The notes under the pieces are model-generated. The model did not search any database and had not been told where the DNA came from. It worked only from the letters and a program-made list of their open reading frames with translations. This document shows positions 25,384 to 34,683 of a stretch of DNA of 64,000 nt, piece after piece. Positions within the stretch are counted from its first letter, which is position 1. Each line of letters starts with the position of its first letter. Origin of the DNA: Paraburkholderia metrosideri (GTDB lineage: Bacteria; Pseudomonadota; Gammaproteobacteria; Burkholderiales; Burkholderiaceae); the NCBI RefSeq assembly GCF_904848625.1, contig NZ_CAJHCP010000004.1:538913-602912 (forward strand), given 5' to 3'. A program made the translations under genes and the position numbers.

Positions 25384-26798
25384 GAATTCTCTCCTCGTTG
25401 ACCTGACCGGCAACAGTCTTTCAGCGGCAGCAAAACGGCAGCGATCTCGCCGAATAGCGGACGGCCGTCGATATCGTCACTCAAACAATCGTCCTTCAAT
25501 GCGACGAGCTTCGCGGCGATATCCGTCTGCGCATTCAGCCCATCGCATCGTTCGATGAGCTCTTCGAGCAGACAGCCAAACGCTCTGACTTCCACGCGTT
25601 GCAGCGCACTGCCGATATCGCGATCTTCCAGCGAATAAAAGGAAGCTGCGCCGAAGTCACCCAGTAGCGCACGCTCCGCTCCGTCGAACAGGATGTTGTG
25701 CGCGTACAGATCGCCGTGCATCACGCCGCGCAGATGCAAATGTTCCGCTGCTACCGCGATGCCGTACGCGATGCCCAACGCAGAAGTCAAATCGAAGCGC
25801 ATGGCGTGATCGTAAATATCGCGCGTACAGGAAGCGAGGCTAGGAGGACCAGCAAGGTTCCTGAATTGCGGATCGATCAACTCCATCAACAGACCGTGCG
25901 TTCCTGCCGGATGGTCGCTTACTTTTCCGGTTACCGGAATCAGGTTCGCATGGTCGCCGCCCTGAATGCAAGCGGCCATCTCGCAGTCCGGCAGACCGTC
26001 ACTGGTCACAGCGCCCTTGAATAGCTTGACGGCGACGGGCCGCCACGCATCGGTGTGATTCGGCTGATAGTCGGCGCGATAGATCGCACCGGAAGCCCCC
26101 TCGCCCAGTGGCTGTGCGAGCTTTAGCTGAGCCCAGCGGATGTCGGCAATCGGCGTATCGATCAGCGCCGCTGTCTCCAGCGCTTCGTTGAACGGGTTGC
26201 CCGCATAAGCCAGCCACGAAAGGCGCGGCAGACGCAGCAACCAGTGCGGCAGTTCGCTGAGTTGATTCGCTGAGAGGCGCAGCAACTCGAGCCGCGTACA
26301 AGCCGCTAATTCTTCAGGCAACTCACGCAGCCGGTTGCCTGCCAGCATCAGCTTCTGCAATTGCGAACACGTGCCAATTTCCACCGGCAACGCGTCAATC
26401 TCGTTGTCCGTGAGAATCAACCAACGCAACTGCGGAGCGAGCGCTTTACCGGAAACCTTGCGAATGCGGTTCGCCTTGAAGCCCACCATAGTCAATTGCG
26501 AACACTGTCCCAGTACTTCCGGCAACTCAGTGAATGGATTGTTCGATGCAAAGAAAATGCGCAACCTGCTCAGTCGCGGCAGATCGTCGGGCAGTTTCGT
26601 CAGTGCATTATCCGACAGGTCGAGGACCTCCAGCGTGTCGGCGAGATCGAAGATCTCGCGCGGGAATTCGCTCAGCCCGCACGCCAGTTTGAGTTGGCGC
26701 GCGCCGGCAAGTTGTCCGGCCCGCAGTTGTTCTAGTGTCGTCGTCACAGTGTGGAAGAAGAAGTCTGGATGGCGGTGTGCGTCTACCGAAGGTATCAA
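25380..26798 (-). CDS. Leucine-rich-repeat protein with C-terminal Ser/Thr protein kinase domain
   Basis: 472 residues. About seven LRR units span residues 35-200 (consensus LxxLxLxxNxLxxLP, for example LEVLDLSDNALTKLP and LQKLMLAGNRLRELP). A protein kinase domain begins near 226: glycine loop GEGASGAIY (232-240), VAVK with Lys258, catalytic loop HGDLYAHN with Asp363 and Asn368, and DFG at 381-383. The usual HRD Arg and the loop Lys are replaced (HGD, LY). There is no signal peptide or membrane helix, so it is cytosolic. It is translationally coupled to the sugar-binding protein gene downstream. Confidence 0.9.
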   Translation of the reverse strand: MIPSVDAHRHPDFFFHTVTTTLEQLRAGQLAGARQLKLACGLSEFPREIFDLADTLEVLDLSDNALTKLPDDLPRLSRLRIFFASNNPFTELPEVLGQCSQLTMVGFKANRIRKVSGKALAPQLRWLILTDNEIDALPVEIGTCSQLQKLMLAGNRLRELPEELAACTRLELLRLSANQLSELPHWLLRLPRLSWLAYAGNPFNEALETAALIDTPIADIRWAQLKLAQPLGEGASGAIYRADYQPNHTDAWRPVAVKLFKGAVTSDGLPDCEMAACIQGGDHANLIPVTGKVSDHPAGTHGLLMELIDPQFRNLAGPPSLASCTRDIYDHAMRFDLTSALGIAYGIAVAAEHLHLRGVMHGDLYAHNILFDGAERALLGDFGAASFYSLEDRDIGSALQRVEVRAFGCLLEELIERCDGLNAQTDIAAKLVALKDDCLSDDIDGRPLFGEIAAVLLPLKDCCRSGQRGENS

Positions 26799-27039
26799 TT
26801 CTACTGAGTCGCGAGCGAAGCGTCGTACTGCATCGTCACAATGCCGATGAATAGAATCGAAAAGGACGGTACAGTGACAGGTCAGCCGTCCTTCAACGGC
26901 GAATTACATAGCAAGATCTGGAGCGACTTCAGCGAGTGCGAAGTTCACACTGTCGAGTATCGGTGCACTTCAGGTGTCGATTCATCTGGCGCCCTCGCCT
27001 CGCGGCATCTGTGCCTCCAATCAGTCAGGAGCAAGCAAA

Positions 27040-27648
27040 GTGAAGTACGCATACAAGTTGATGGATTCTCCGGTCGGTCAGTTGAAACTCGTTGCGAACG
27101 GCGATTGCCTCGCCGCGATCCTGTGGGAAAACGACAAGCCGAATCGGGTACGCGTGGGTGAACCGGTCGAAGCCAATGATCGGCGCGTGTTGATCGAAGC
27201 CGAGCGCCAGCTGAACGAATATTTCGCGGGTACGCGGCAGGCATTCGATCTCGTGCTCGACTTTCAGGGTACCGAGTTCCAGAAAAAAGTCTGGCAGGCA
27301 CTACTCACAATTCCATTTGGTCAGACTCGCAGCTACTCGGAAATCGCGCTGCAAATCGGCAATGTCAACGCAGTGCGCGCGGTCGGCGCGGCGAATGGCC
27401 GAAATCCGATTTCCATCATCGCGCCGTGTCATCGCGTGATTGGTGCATCTGGCGAGTTGACCGGCTTCGCAGGTGGCCTGGCCAACAAGATGCTTCTGCT
27501 GTCATTGGAAGCGGGACAGACTTCACTCGAAGCTTCCGCCGACAAGCCAACGCAAACCCAGCCGCGAGCACCGAGAGACAACGCACGTGCGAAGCCCGCG
27601 CGTTCTGCGCCCACGCCGGATCACGGAATGCAAGCTTCGCTGTTCTGA
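27040..27648 (+). CDS. ogt: Methylated-DNA-[protein]-cysteine S-methyltransferase
   Basis: From GTG 27040, with AGGA 8 bases upstream, this is 202 residues. It is an O6-alkylguanine repair protein: the DNA-binding helix FQKKVWQALLTIPFGQTRSYSEIA and the acceptor Cys130 in PCHRV, followed by GELTGFAGGLANKMLLLSLE. It directly and irreversibly takes the alkyl group. The last 40 residues (TQTQPRAPRDNARAKPARSAPTPDHG) are a Pro/Ala/Arg-rich tail not needed for activity. An ATG at 26974 would give a longer protein but lacks the ribosome-binding site. Confidence 0.94.
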   Translation: MKYAYKLMDSPVGQLKLVANGDCLAAILWENDKPNRVRVGEPVEANDRRVLIEAERQLNEYFAGTRQAFDLVLDFQGTEFQKKVWQALLTIPFGQTRSYSEIALQIGNVNAVRAVGAANGRNPISIIAPCHRVIGASGELTGFAGGLANKMLLLSLEAGQTSLEASADKPTQTQPRAPRDNARAKPARSAPTPDHGMQASLF

Positions 27649-27790
27649 CACTGTGTTCTGAAACTGAATGGAACGCGACCGCAAGCACGTCAACACAAAA
27701 GCGTGCTTTGCGGGCTACCAGATGACTCGTGCCGGCCGCAAGACCTATTCAACGAAGGTTCGCGCCGACACAGCGCCGTGCAACCGCGCA

Positions 27791-28669
27791 TCAACCCACC
27801 AACTCTTCCGCCTTCGATAAAAATAGCTTCAGCACCGGCGACGTATTCGAGCGGCTATAACCCACGACGAGATCGATGGTAGGCGTGTCGCCTTCCAGCG
27901 GCCGGCTGACCACCGACCACGGCAGCAGGTTGTTCGCATACTCAGGCATCAACGCCAGGCCCCGGGTGGACGCGACCAGCGACATGGCCATCGCCAGATT
28001 GTCGACACCGTGGGTGGACGTGACGCTCACCCCCTTCTCCCGCAGATAGCGCGCGATCACCTCGTGCAGCACCCGCGCCTTGTTCGACGCCATGATGAAG
28101 GTCTCGCCGGCAAAGTCCTCCGGACGGACCGCCGTGCGCTCAGTCAGACGATGGTCGCTCGGCATCAGCACGACGAGCTTCTCGCTGCTCACCACGCGAT
28201 AGTCGAGATCGAAACCCGGTTCGGCGCGCAGAAATGCAAGGTCGAGCTTGCCGCGAGCCAGCGCATCGGCGAGATCCGGCGAATAGTGGCTCGACACCGT
28301 GACGTCGATATTCGGCAATTCGTCGCGCAGCACCTGCATCGCGCGCGGCAGCCACGTCATTTCCTGCCCCGTCAGAAACCCTAACGCGAACACCGGCTTG
28401 GCTGGCCGCGCCGCCCGGCGTGCGGCCTCGGTGGCCGCGTCGACCTGCGTCAACGCCAGCCGCGCGTGGTCGAGAAACGCCTTACCCGCCGCCGTCAGTT
28501 CGACGCCGCGCGCGCTGCGGCTGAACAGCTCCGCGCCCACCTCGTCCTCAAGATCGCGGATCTGCCGGCTCAGCGACGGCTGGGATGTATGCAGACGCTT
28601 TTCCGCCGCGACCGTCAGGCTGCCTGTTTCGGCCACGGCCACGAAATAGCGCAAATGTCGAAGCTCCAT
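27791..28669 (-). CDS. LysR family transcriptional regulator
   Basis: 292 residues starting MELRHLRYFVAVAETGSLTVAAEKRLHTSQPSLSRQIRDLEDEVGAELFSRSARGVELT, the HcaR/CatM-type LysR N-terminus. The sensor domain includes FALGFLTGQEMTWLPRAM. It is divergent from the alpha/beta hydrolase and SDR genes at 28860-30574 and is their likely regulator. Confidence 0.92.
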   Translation of the reverse strand: MELRHLRYFVAVAETGSLTVAAEKRLHTSQPSLSRQIRDLEDEVGAELFSRSARGVELTAAGKAFLDHARLALTQVDAATEAARRAARPAKPVFALGFLTGQEMTWLPRAMQVLRDELPNIDVTVSSHYSPDLADALARGKLDLAFLRAEPGFDLDYRVVSSEKLVVLMPSDHRLTERTAVRPEDFAGETFIMASNKARVLHEVIARYLREKGVSVTSTHGVDNLAMAMSLVASTRGLALMPEYANNLLPWSVVSRPLEGDTPTIDLVVGYSRSNTSPVLKLFLSKAEELVG

Positions 28670-28755
28670 AAACTCCTTTTGACTCCCTCAACGTGGCATG
28701 CCTCGCAAGCATGCCTTCCAGCCTACAAAGTCTTTTTCCTTTGCGCAAGCTCTAG

Positions 28756-28775
28756 CTACATTACCCATCAGGTAG
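28756..28775. promoter_or_regulatory. Possible LysR box
   Basis: CTAC-N12-GTAG with partial dyad symmetry, containing a T-N11-A core, lies 87 bases upstream of the LysR start and about 85 bases before the hydrolase ATG. This is weak pattern evidence supported only by position. Confidence 0.25.
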
Positions 28776-28859
28776 CGGCGAGACAGACACCTTAAAGCGG
28801 GAAAAATCTCAAGCATGCCGCCGCACCATACCTTCTACCTATATCGCAGAGGAACGGAA

Positions 28860-29747
28860 ATGAACCAGCCCATCAATTCGAATGAAGTCGCGGTCGGCCG
28901 TCACAACCATCAAACTGCCCCGACCCAATACGTCGACGCTAACGGCATTCGCTTCGCTTATCGCCGCTTCGGCAAAGCGGGCGGCGTACCGCTGGTGTTC
29001 AACATCCACTTCACCGGCACGATGGACCACTGGGATCCCGCTGTGACCGATGGCTTTGCGCAGCATCGCGAAGTGATCCTGTTCAACAACGCGGGCATTT
29101 CGAGCACGTCCGGCGACGTGCCGGAATCGATCGAAGACATGGCGGCCAACGCCGCCGCGTTTATCAACGCACTCGGCCTGACGAAAGTCGATGTGCTCGG
29201 CTTTTCGATGGGCGGACTCATTGCGCAGACGCTGGCGCTCGCCGAGCCGGAGTTGGTGCGTCGGCTGATTCTGGTCGGCACCGGCCCGCGCAGCGGTGAA
29301 GCGATGTCTTCGCTCACCCCCGAAGCGCAGGAAATCTTCAGCGCCACGTATGCGCAACCGGACGATCTGTGGCTGCGCGTGCACTTTTCGCCGTCGGAGG
29401 CAAGCCAGGCAGCCGGCCGCAAATTCCTGCAACGCTTCCGTCTGCGTAGCGAAGGACGCGATCCCGAAGCGAACGAAAAAGTCGCACCGGCTCAACTCGC
29501 GGCGCTGGCCAAGTGGGGCGCGCCGCGTGAAAACCCCTTCGACTATCTGCACGCACTCAAGCAGCCGACCCTCGTGGTCAACGGCGATAACGACGTGATC
29601 ATCTACTCGATCAATTCGTGGATCCTTCAGCAGAACATCCCGAATGCGCAGTTGATCATTTATCCCGATGCGAATCACGGCTCGCTTTATCAATACCCGC
29701 AGCGCTTTGTTACGCACGTCGAGCAGTTTTTGTCCGACAACGAATGA
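28860..29747 (+). CDS. Alpha/beta hydrolase
   Basis: From ATG 28860, with AGAGGAA ahead of it, 295 residues. It shows the hydrolase fold: VFNIHFTGTMDHWDP around the oxyanion region, nucleophile Ser116 in GFSMGG, an acid near NGDNDVIIYSIN, and the late His in YPDANHGSLYQYP. A chloroperoxidase/esterase-like activity is usual for this group. It is followed 80 bases later by an SDR and divergent from a LysR gene, an arrangement common for inducible detoxification operons. Confidence 0.9.
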   Translation: MNQPINSNEVAVGRHNHQTAPTQYVDANGIRFAYRRFGKAGGVPLVFNIHFTGTMDHWDPAVTDGFAQHREVILFNNAGISSTSGDVPESIEDMAANAAAFINALGLTKVDVLGFSMGGLIAQTLALAEPELVRRLILVGTGPRSGEAMSSLTPEAQEIFSATYAQPDDLWLRVHFSPSEASQAAGRKFLQRFRLRSEGRDPEANEKVAPAQLAALAKWGAPRENPFDYLHALKQPTLVVNGDNDVIIYSINSWILQQNIPNAQLIIYPDANHGSLYQYPQRFVTHVEQFLSDNE

Positions 29748-29827
29748 ACGGCGTGAGCGCGCCAACTGCAAACCGATCAGCAATTCGTATCCCAGCAGCT
29801 TTCCAGTCAACTCACCGGAGTCTCGTC

Positions 29828-30574
29828 ATGAACAACCTCACGGGTAAAACCGCGCTCGTTACGGGCGCTTCACGCGGCATCGGCCGCGCTACAGCACTCG
29901 CCCTCGCCCACGCGGGAGCGCAAGTCCTCGTTCACTACAGCAGCGCGGAGAAAGAAGCCGATGCCGTCGTCGCGGAAATCCGTGCGGCGGGTGGCAACGC
30001 GCAAAAGGTCGCCGCCGACCTGCGTAATGCGGACGGCCCCCATGCGCTGGCGAAACAGGTTCGCGCTGTGGTCGGACAGCGGCTCGACATTCTGGTCGCG
30101 AACGCCGGCATTTCCAAAGCGGCTCCGATCGAGGAAACGACCGTCGCCGATTTCGACGACCTGTTTGCGGTGAACGTGCGCGCGCCCTACTTCCTCGTGC
30201 AGCAGCTGTTGCCGGTGATGTGCAAGGGCAGCAGCGTCGTCCTGCTTTCGTCGCTCGCGGCCCGCGCTGCGGTCGGCACGCTGCCGGCATACGCGGCCAC
30301 CAAGGGTGCCGTGGATACGCTCGTCAAGCACTTTGCAGCAGCGCTCGGGGAACGCGGCATTCGCGTGAATGCAGTCGCGCCGGGTGTCGTCGAAACGGAT
30401 ATGTCGAACTTCACGAAGACCGAAGCGGGACGCGCGGTTACGTTAGGCATGCAGGCGTTGAAGCGTGTCGCGCAGCCCGACGACATCGCCGGTGCCGTGG
30501 CCTTTCTCGCCTCGGACGCCGCGCGCTGGATTACCGGCGAAACGCTGCATGTGGATGGCGGCTCCAAACTCTGA
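29828..30574 (+). CDS. Short-chain dehydrogenase/reductase (FabG-like)
   Basis: 248 residues from ATG 29828, with GGAG 10 bases upstream. It carries TGASRGIG (12-19), NAG (92-94), the catalytic Ser near 141, Tyr155 and Lys159 (YAATK), and the PGVVETDMSN substrate loop. The ending WITGETLHVDGGSKL is characteristic of 3-oxoacyl-ACP reductase-like proteins. It probably forms an operon with the alpha/beta hydrolase. Confidence 0.93.
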   Translation: MNNLTGKTALVTGASRGIGRATALALAHAGAQVLVHYSSAEKEADAVVAEIRAAGGNAQKVAADLRNADGPHALAKQVRAVVGQRLDILVANAGISKAAPIEETTVADFDDLFAVNVRAPYFLVQQLLPVMCKGSSVVLLSSLAARAAVGTLPAYAATKGAVDTLVKHFAAALGERGIRVNAVAPGVVETDMSNFTKTEAGRAVTLGMQALKRVAQPDDIAGAVAFLASDAARWITGETLHVDGGSKL

Positions 30575-30688
30575 GCCTGTCGCGTCACGCGATGCGTTGA
30601 TCAACGTGTAGAAGCGTTCCGGTGTGCCGCACCTGTTTGCGGGCACACCGGCAGCATGAAAGAACCGTTCAACCGTCGAGCTTGCCGC

Positions 30689-31396
30689 TCACTTCCACAA
30701 CGTGCGGCCGAAGAACGTCAGCACGCGGTCCCAGGCTTGTTGCGCCCAAACCGGATCGTATTGCGTCTTCGCGATGCGGCCCGGGCCGACTGCCGTTTCA
30801 TTGGCGAACGCGTGATGCGCGAGGTAGCGATGAAACTCGACATCGACATTGGCCTCGCTCAGCTTTTTCTCCAGCGCGTCGACCGTTTCTGCGGGGAAGA
30901 ACTCGTCCTGCAAAGCCCATTGACCGAGCACCGGCACCTTGATTTTCGATGCGTCGATATAGTCCAGTGGGGGAAAGCCGTACCACACCGCCCCCGCCGA
31001 CACCTCGGGGATGTTGCACAGCGCGAGCAAGGTCAGCGCGCCGCCCATGCAATAGCCGGTCACGGCCACTTTATCCGCTTGCTGCTTCAGATACTGGACC
31101 GCTCCGCGCACGTCCTGAGTGGCAGCGTCGCCGAAATCGAGGGCGCTCATCAGGTGGCTGGCTTCCGCCTCTTCCACCGTCGATTTGCCGCGAAAGAGGT
31201 CAGGCACCAGCGCCAGATAGCCCGCCGCCGCGAGCCGGTCCGCCACGCCGCGAATCTGGTCGTTCAAGCCCCACCATTCCTGAATCACGACGATAGCGGG
31301 CGCGCCTTCCAGCTTCTCCGGCTTGGCCAGGTAGCCCTGAAGCGGCTGACCGTCGGGGCGGTTGAAAGTGACCATCGATCCTGCTGAGTGTTTCAT
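30689..31396 (-). CDS. Dienelactone hydrolase family protein
   Basis: 235 residues with the dienelactone hydrolase triad: nucleophile Cys116 in GYCMGG, Asp164 in QDEFFP and His195 in YLAHHAFAN. The Glu of QEWWGLN (Glu40) is the residue that activates the cysteine. These enzymes open dienelactones in chlorocatechol or hydroxyquinol-type pathways, but many members are general esterases. It converges on the SDR and stands alone. Confidence 0.9.
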   Translation of the reverse strand: MKHSAGSMVTFNRPDGQPLQGYLAKPEKLEGAPAIVVIQEWWGLNDQIRGVADRLAAAGYLALVPDLFRGKSTVEEAEASHLMSALDFGDAATQDVRGAVQYLKQQADKVAVTGYCMGGALTLLALCNIPEVSAGAVWYGFPPLDYIDASKIKVPVLGQWALQDEFFPAETVDALEKKLSEANVDVEFHRYLAHHAFANETAVGPGRIAKTQYDPVWAQQAWDRVLTFFGRTLWK

Positions 31397-31847
31397 CGGT
31401 TGCTCCGTGAGGGGTGGACGAAACCGCTAGCATAGCTTCAGTGCGGCAGGTTTTGCTGATGCTCGCGCGACTGTCTTTCCGCCGGATCGCTACGATGATT
31501 TGCTTCGACTTCATGGCGATCCAGGATTGGCGCCTTTTGCGAAGCGGGGGAATAGACAACAACTAGCGGCGGGGCTCGAAAAAAATCGCTTTGGCGGTTT
31601 TTTATACACTTATATCTTCGACCTTTGCACACAGTGGAATCTGCAAATACCCAAAATGTGGGTTTTCCGCGATGGATATCTTGGCACTTGGTAAGCGTAA
31701 TTTGATTCGATGTGCAATCAGTATCAGTGTACTGAATATAACCAAATCATAATCAGAGAAAGCCCACTCGCACCTCAGACTTTTTTACCTCATTAATCAG
31801 ATTCGTCCTGAGAGACAAAAATTTTCAGTTGCTTATATAATCACGAT

Positions 31848-32097
31848 GCGTTTTGGTTTAAGATTCCGTCCAGCAGAGCGCACTGCGCTACCGGACCGGT
31901 GCAGCGCGTCGTTTCAAAAGCGCAATCAATCGAATTGAAACCATTGCAATTCTGATATCAGCTGATATGTCCCAGCCCATTGCAGCGGGCAAAGGTTAAA
32001 TCACTGTCACATTGCTGATTACCGTCTCTCAGGTTCTGGCATGCAACCCTCGGACGCCAGAATCTTTTGGCCGACACTCTGTGTCGGCCATTTTTTT
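31848..32097 (+). ncRNA. Candidate small RNA
   Basis: A strong rightward terminator (32069-32097) has no rightward gene upstream for 1.4 kb, because the dienelactone hydrolase points away. TATAAT at 31836-31841, preceded at 18 bases by GAGACA, is a plausible promoter. The interval includes a GC-rich self-complementary stretch near 31885-31920 and a stem TTCTGGC/GCCAGAA (32034-32040 with 32056-32062) directly before the terminator. The 5' end is a guess. Confidence 0.4.
32069..32097 (+). terminator. Rho-independent terminator (orphan)
   Basis: GGCCGACAC-TCT-GTGTCGGCC is a perfect 9-bp stem with a 3-base loop, followed by A and T7. The T-run is on the plus strand only, so it ends a rightward transcript. 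Confidence 0.85.
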
Positions 32098-32176
32098 ATT
32101 ATTGTTTTACAAAAAAATACGAGCGAGAAATTTGAGCGGGACAACGTCAGTGGGAGTTGCATCTCGATTAGATAGA

Positions 32177-32229
32177 AATTCTGTTATCTTTCAAAGATTA
32201 CTGACAATTCTGCCATCTTCCAAAGACTT
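32177..32229. repeat. Imperfect direct repeat
   Basis: A 24-base unit beginning AATTCTG at 32177 recurs at 32206 with 19 of 24 positions matching; four of the five changes are T to C. It may be a tandem regulator site or a simple duplication. Confidence 0.45.
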
Positions 32230-32362
32230 CAGAAAACGGTTCAAAAAGCACTCGGTCGATTTATCAGCCTTTGCATATGCTTGGCGGCCCGATCAGAGCG
32301 TGTACGACAATCGGTTCAGCGTAGGAGGGTCCAGTACCATTGCGCTTCCACGAAAGTATCAA

Positions 32363-33415
32363 TCAAAACCGCTGAATCACCCCGAGCTGCACGCCCGCGA
32401 CCGGCGCGCCAGGATAAGCAACCGGCAACCCGGTCACATTGACACCGCGCAAGGTAAAGCGCGCGTCATCGTGATTCGACAGATAAGCCGCGCTGAAATA
32501 GACCAGCAAGGTCCGCGAAAACTCATATTCGAACGCGGCGCTGAACTGGTCGGCGCTCGCGCCATCGGTTGAATAATCGCGCACGTGCGCGTAACCGAGC
32601 GACACCCGCGCGTGCGGAGAAAAGCTGTATTGCGCGGACAGTGACCCGCCCGCGCCGTGATAGAACGGCGTGCCGCCATCGCCATTGAAAAACGCGAGCC
32701 ACACGCCAACCTTGTCGAACGCATAGCTCGCGCCGCCGAGATTGGCCCGGAGTGCGCCCGCCCCATGCGTTTGCTGGCGCGCGTATAGCAGCTTCAGCCG
32801 ATCAAACCGATACGCGGCGGTCACATAGTAGCCGTCGATCCCGTTGCCATCGTCCTCCGATGGATCGCGCGTCGCCATCATCAGCGTCGCGTTGAAGCCG
32901 CCGATAACCGGCGACAGATACGTCAGCGCGTTATTCGCATAGGGCGTGATCTTCGACAGATTGTTGAGGCCGGACGCAATCGTGCCCGCGCCGAACGCGT
33001 CGAGATCGCCTTTGAACGGGATATAGATCGGCGAATATTGCCGACCGAAACGCACTTCGCCCCAAGGGCCGCGCGCGCCAATCCAGGCCTGGCGATTAAA
33101 CAGCACACCGGGGCTTTGAAACGTGCCGTCGGCTGAGCCGAAGCCGTTTTCCAGCGTGAACACAATGGCCGTGTCGCCGCCGATCGGTTCCTCACCGCGC
33201 AAGCCGAAGCGCGAGCCGCGGTACGCGCCCGAGTCCATGCGCGCCGCCCATCCGGAGCCAGGATCGGTGACTTCGATGCTGGTGTCGAGTACGCCATAGA
33301 GAGAGACGAAGCCGCCACTATCCGGTGCCGCGAAGCCGCACGCGCAAAAGACCAGTGCCGCGCTACCGACGCCCACGCGCAAACTCACGCGACGTAACCG
33401 GCGCAGCTTCAGCAT
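32363..33415 (-). CDS. Gram-negative porin (OmpC family)
   Basis: 350 residues from ATG 33415, which places a signal-like hydrophobic segment (VGVGSAALVFCACGFAA) ahead of SGGFVSLYGVLDTSIEV, the first porin strand. Family landmarks are RFGLRGEEPIGGDTAIVFTLENGF, WGEVRFGRQYSPIYIPFKGDLDAFG (constriction loop) and a terminal VAGVQLGVIQRF ending in Phe. The Arg-rich N-region is unusually long. A longer frame to 33583 is open but has no signal peptide. Confidence 0.9.
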   Translation of the reverse strand: MLKLRRLRRVSLRVGVGSAALVFCACGFAAPDSGGFVSLYGVLDTSIEVTDPGSGWAARMDSGAYRGSRFGLRGEEPIGGDTAIVFTLENGFGSADGTFQSPGVLFNRQAWIGARGPWGEVRFGRQYSPIYIPFKGDLDAFGAGTIASGLNNLSKITPYANNALTYLSPVIGGFNATLMMATRDPSEDDGNGIDGYYVTAAYRFDRLKLLYARQQTHGAGALRANLGGASYAFDKVGVWLAFFNGDGGTPFYHGAGGSLSAQYSFSPHARVSLGYAHVRDYSTDGASADQFSAAFEYEFSRTLLVYFSAAYLSNHDDARFTLRGVNVTGLPVAYPGAPVAGVQLGVIQRF

Positions 33416-33673
33416 CGCGTTTGGCCTGCGCGGTGTGGTGGTGAGGAAGTAGGTCGGGGCGCGAGACAGACGAGGTCCTCCGTGGGGGAGCGAATACGTT
33501 AGCGAGGCGAGTTGTACAAATAGCCCGATCGTTGAGTAACGAGGGTATCGGCCAGTGTTGTTCGCCTGAGCTCTACCACTCACAGTACGCGGTATGCGTT
33601 TGCAGCATCAGCATGCGGGCAGATCGCCTATTGTGTCGACCAGCCAAGCACGCGCGATGTGCGTTCGCGCACG

Positions 33674-34567
33674 TCACGCTGACCCGCGCTCCCATCCCTG
33701 CCAATCCACCAGCAAACTCATGAACGCGCGAACCTTGGCACTCAGCAATCGGCGCGAGTTGTAGAGCGCCCAGATTTCAACCGGCGGCCCTTCTTGTGTG
33801 CCCCAGCAAAACAGCCGTCCCGCCGACACATCCTGCTCGACCAGCAGACGCGGTAGCAGTGCCGCCCCCACGCCTTCGAGTACGGCCTCGCGCACCATCA
33901 GCAGCGACGAGAGCCGCAGCACCGGCATCGGCGCAAGCAACCGCACCGCGCCATCGGCGGCCCGCATCGTCCAGGTCGAACCGCTTGCCGCCGCCGACAA
34001 CACGACGGCGGGTATCGGCAACGCGGTTGCATCGGCGGCGGCCCGCGACGGCCGCGCCACGGCCGGCGCGGCGACCACGAGCAATTCGTCGCCGAAAATG
34101 CGCCGCCCGACCAGCAACTCGTCGCGTGGCGGATTGATGCGAATGACGAGGTCATAGCCATCTTCCACCGGATCGACCATGCGATCTTCCGCTACGACTT
34201 CCAGTTCGACTTGCGGATAGACCAGTGCAAAACGCGTCGCGATCCGGCACAGCACCACATGCGCGAAGACGACCGGCGCGCTGATGCGCAAACGCCCGCG
34301 CGGCACCGGCGCCCGCGACGCTACATCTTCGCCCGCCTCATGAATCTCCGTCATCAGGCCGCGCGTGCGTTCATGCAAGACCTGGCCTTCTTCGGTCAGA
34401 CGCAGCGTGCGCGAGCCGCGCTCGATCAACCGCACGCCAAGCTGCTCTTCCAGTTCCGCCACACGCCGCGACAGCGTAGCCTTGGGACGATCGAGGGCGC
34501 GGCTGGCCGGTCCGAAGCCGCCATGCAACGCAACCGCGTTGAAATCGGAGAGCGAGGTCAAATCCAT
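33674..34567 (-). CDS. LysR family transcriptional regulator
   Basis: 297 residues from ATG 34567. The HTH (MDLTSLSDFNAVALHGGFGPASRALDRPKATLSRRVAELEEQLGVRLIERGSRTLRLTEEG) begins at the right distance. The sensor domain opens RGRLRISAPVVFAHV, the CrgA-like branch. It is divergent from the NmrA-like gene and intradiol dioxygenase, which it presumably controls. Confidence 0.92.
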   Translation of the reverse strand: MDLTSLSDFNAVALHGGFGPASRALDRPKATLSRRVAELEEQLGVRLIERGSRTLRLTEEGQVLHERTRGLMTEIHEAGEDVASRAPVPRGRLRISAPVVFAHVVLCRIATRFALVYPQVELEVVAEDRMVDPVEDGYDLVIRINPPRDELLVGRRIFGDELLVVAAPAVARPSRAAADATALPIPAVVLSAAASGSTWTMRAADGAVRLLAPMPVLRLSSLLMVREAVLEGVGAALLPRLLVEQDVSAGRLFCWGTQEGPPVEIWALYNSRRLLSAKVRAFMSLLVDWQGWERGSA

Positions 34568-34683
34568 GATCGTTCCATAATTGAGACGAGGCGTATGAAT
34601 TTTGGCACTTCCGGATGGAGTTGGAACGTCTATTGTTGCCTTTGACGGGCTGATTCCAGTCCATCCCATTCATGGAGAAAGTC

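Larger units (their letters stand above)
31397..32362. other. Long gene-poor, AT-richer region
   Basis: These 966 bases hold no credible protein gene. I see an A/T-flanked stem (about 31579-31602), a candidate promoter and structured transcript ending at the strong terminator 32069-32097, and an imperfect direct repeat at 32177-32229. Base composition is visibly lower in GC than the flanking genes, which could mark a regulatory or acquired segment. Confidence 0.5.

Noticed and set aside
22975..26798. A phosphatase-kinase signalling pair formed by the PPP phosphatase and the LRR kinase
   Set aside because: The genes are on opposite strands, about 1.6 kb apart with a PRC-barrel and a binding-protein gene between, and no shared regulatory site was seen.
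31579..31602. Bidirectional terminator with A-run and T-run
   Set aside because: The core stem is 3 bp and no gene ends on either side.
32012..32572. 186-codon plus-strand frame in the gene-poor region
   Set aside because: It runs through the strong terminator, has no recognisable domain and enters the porin gene antisense.
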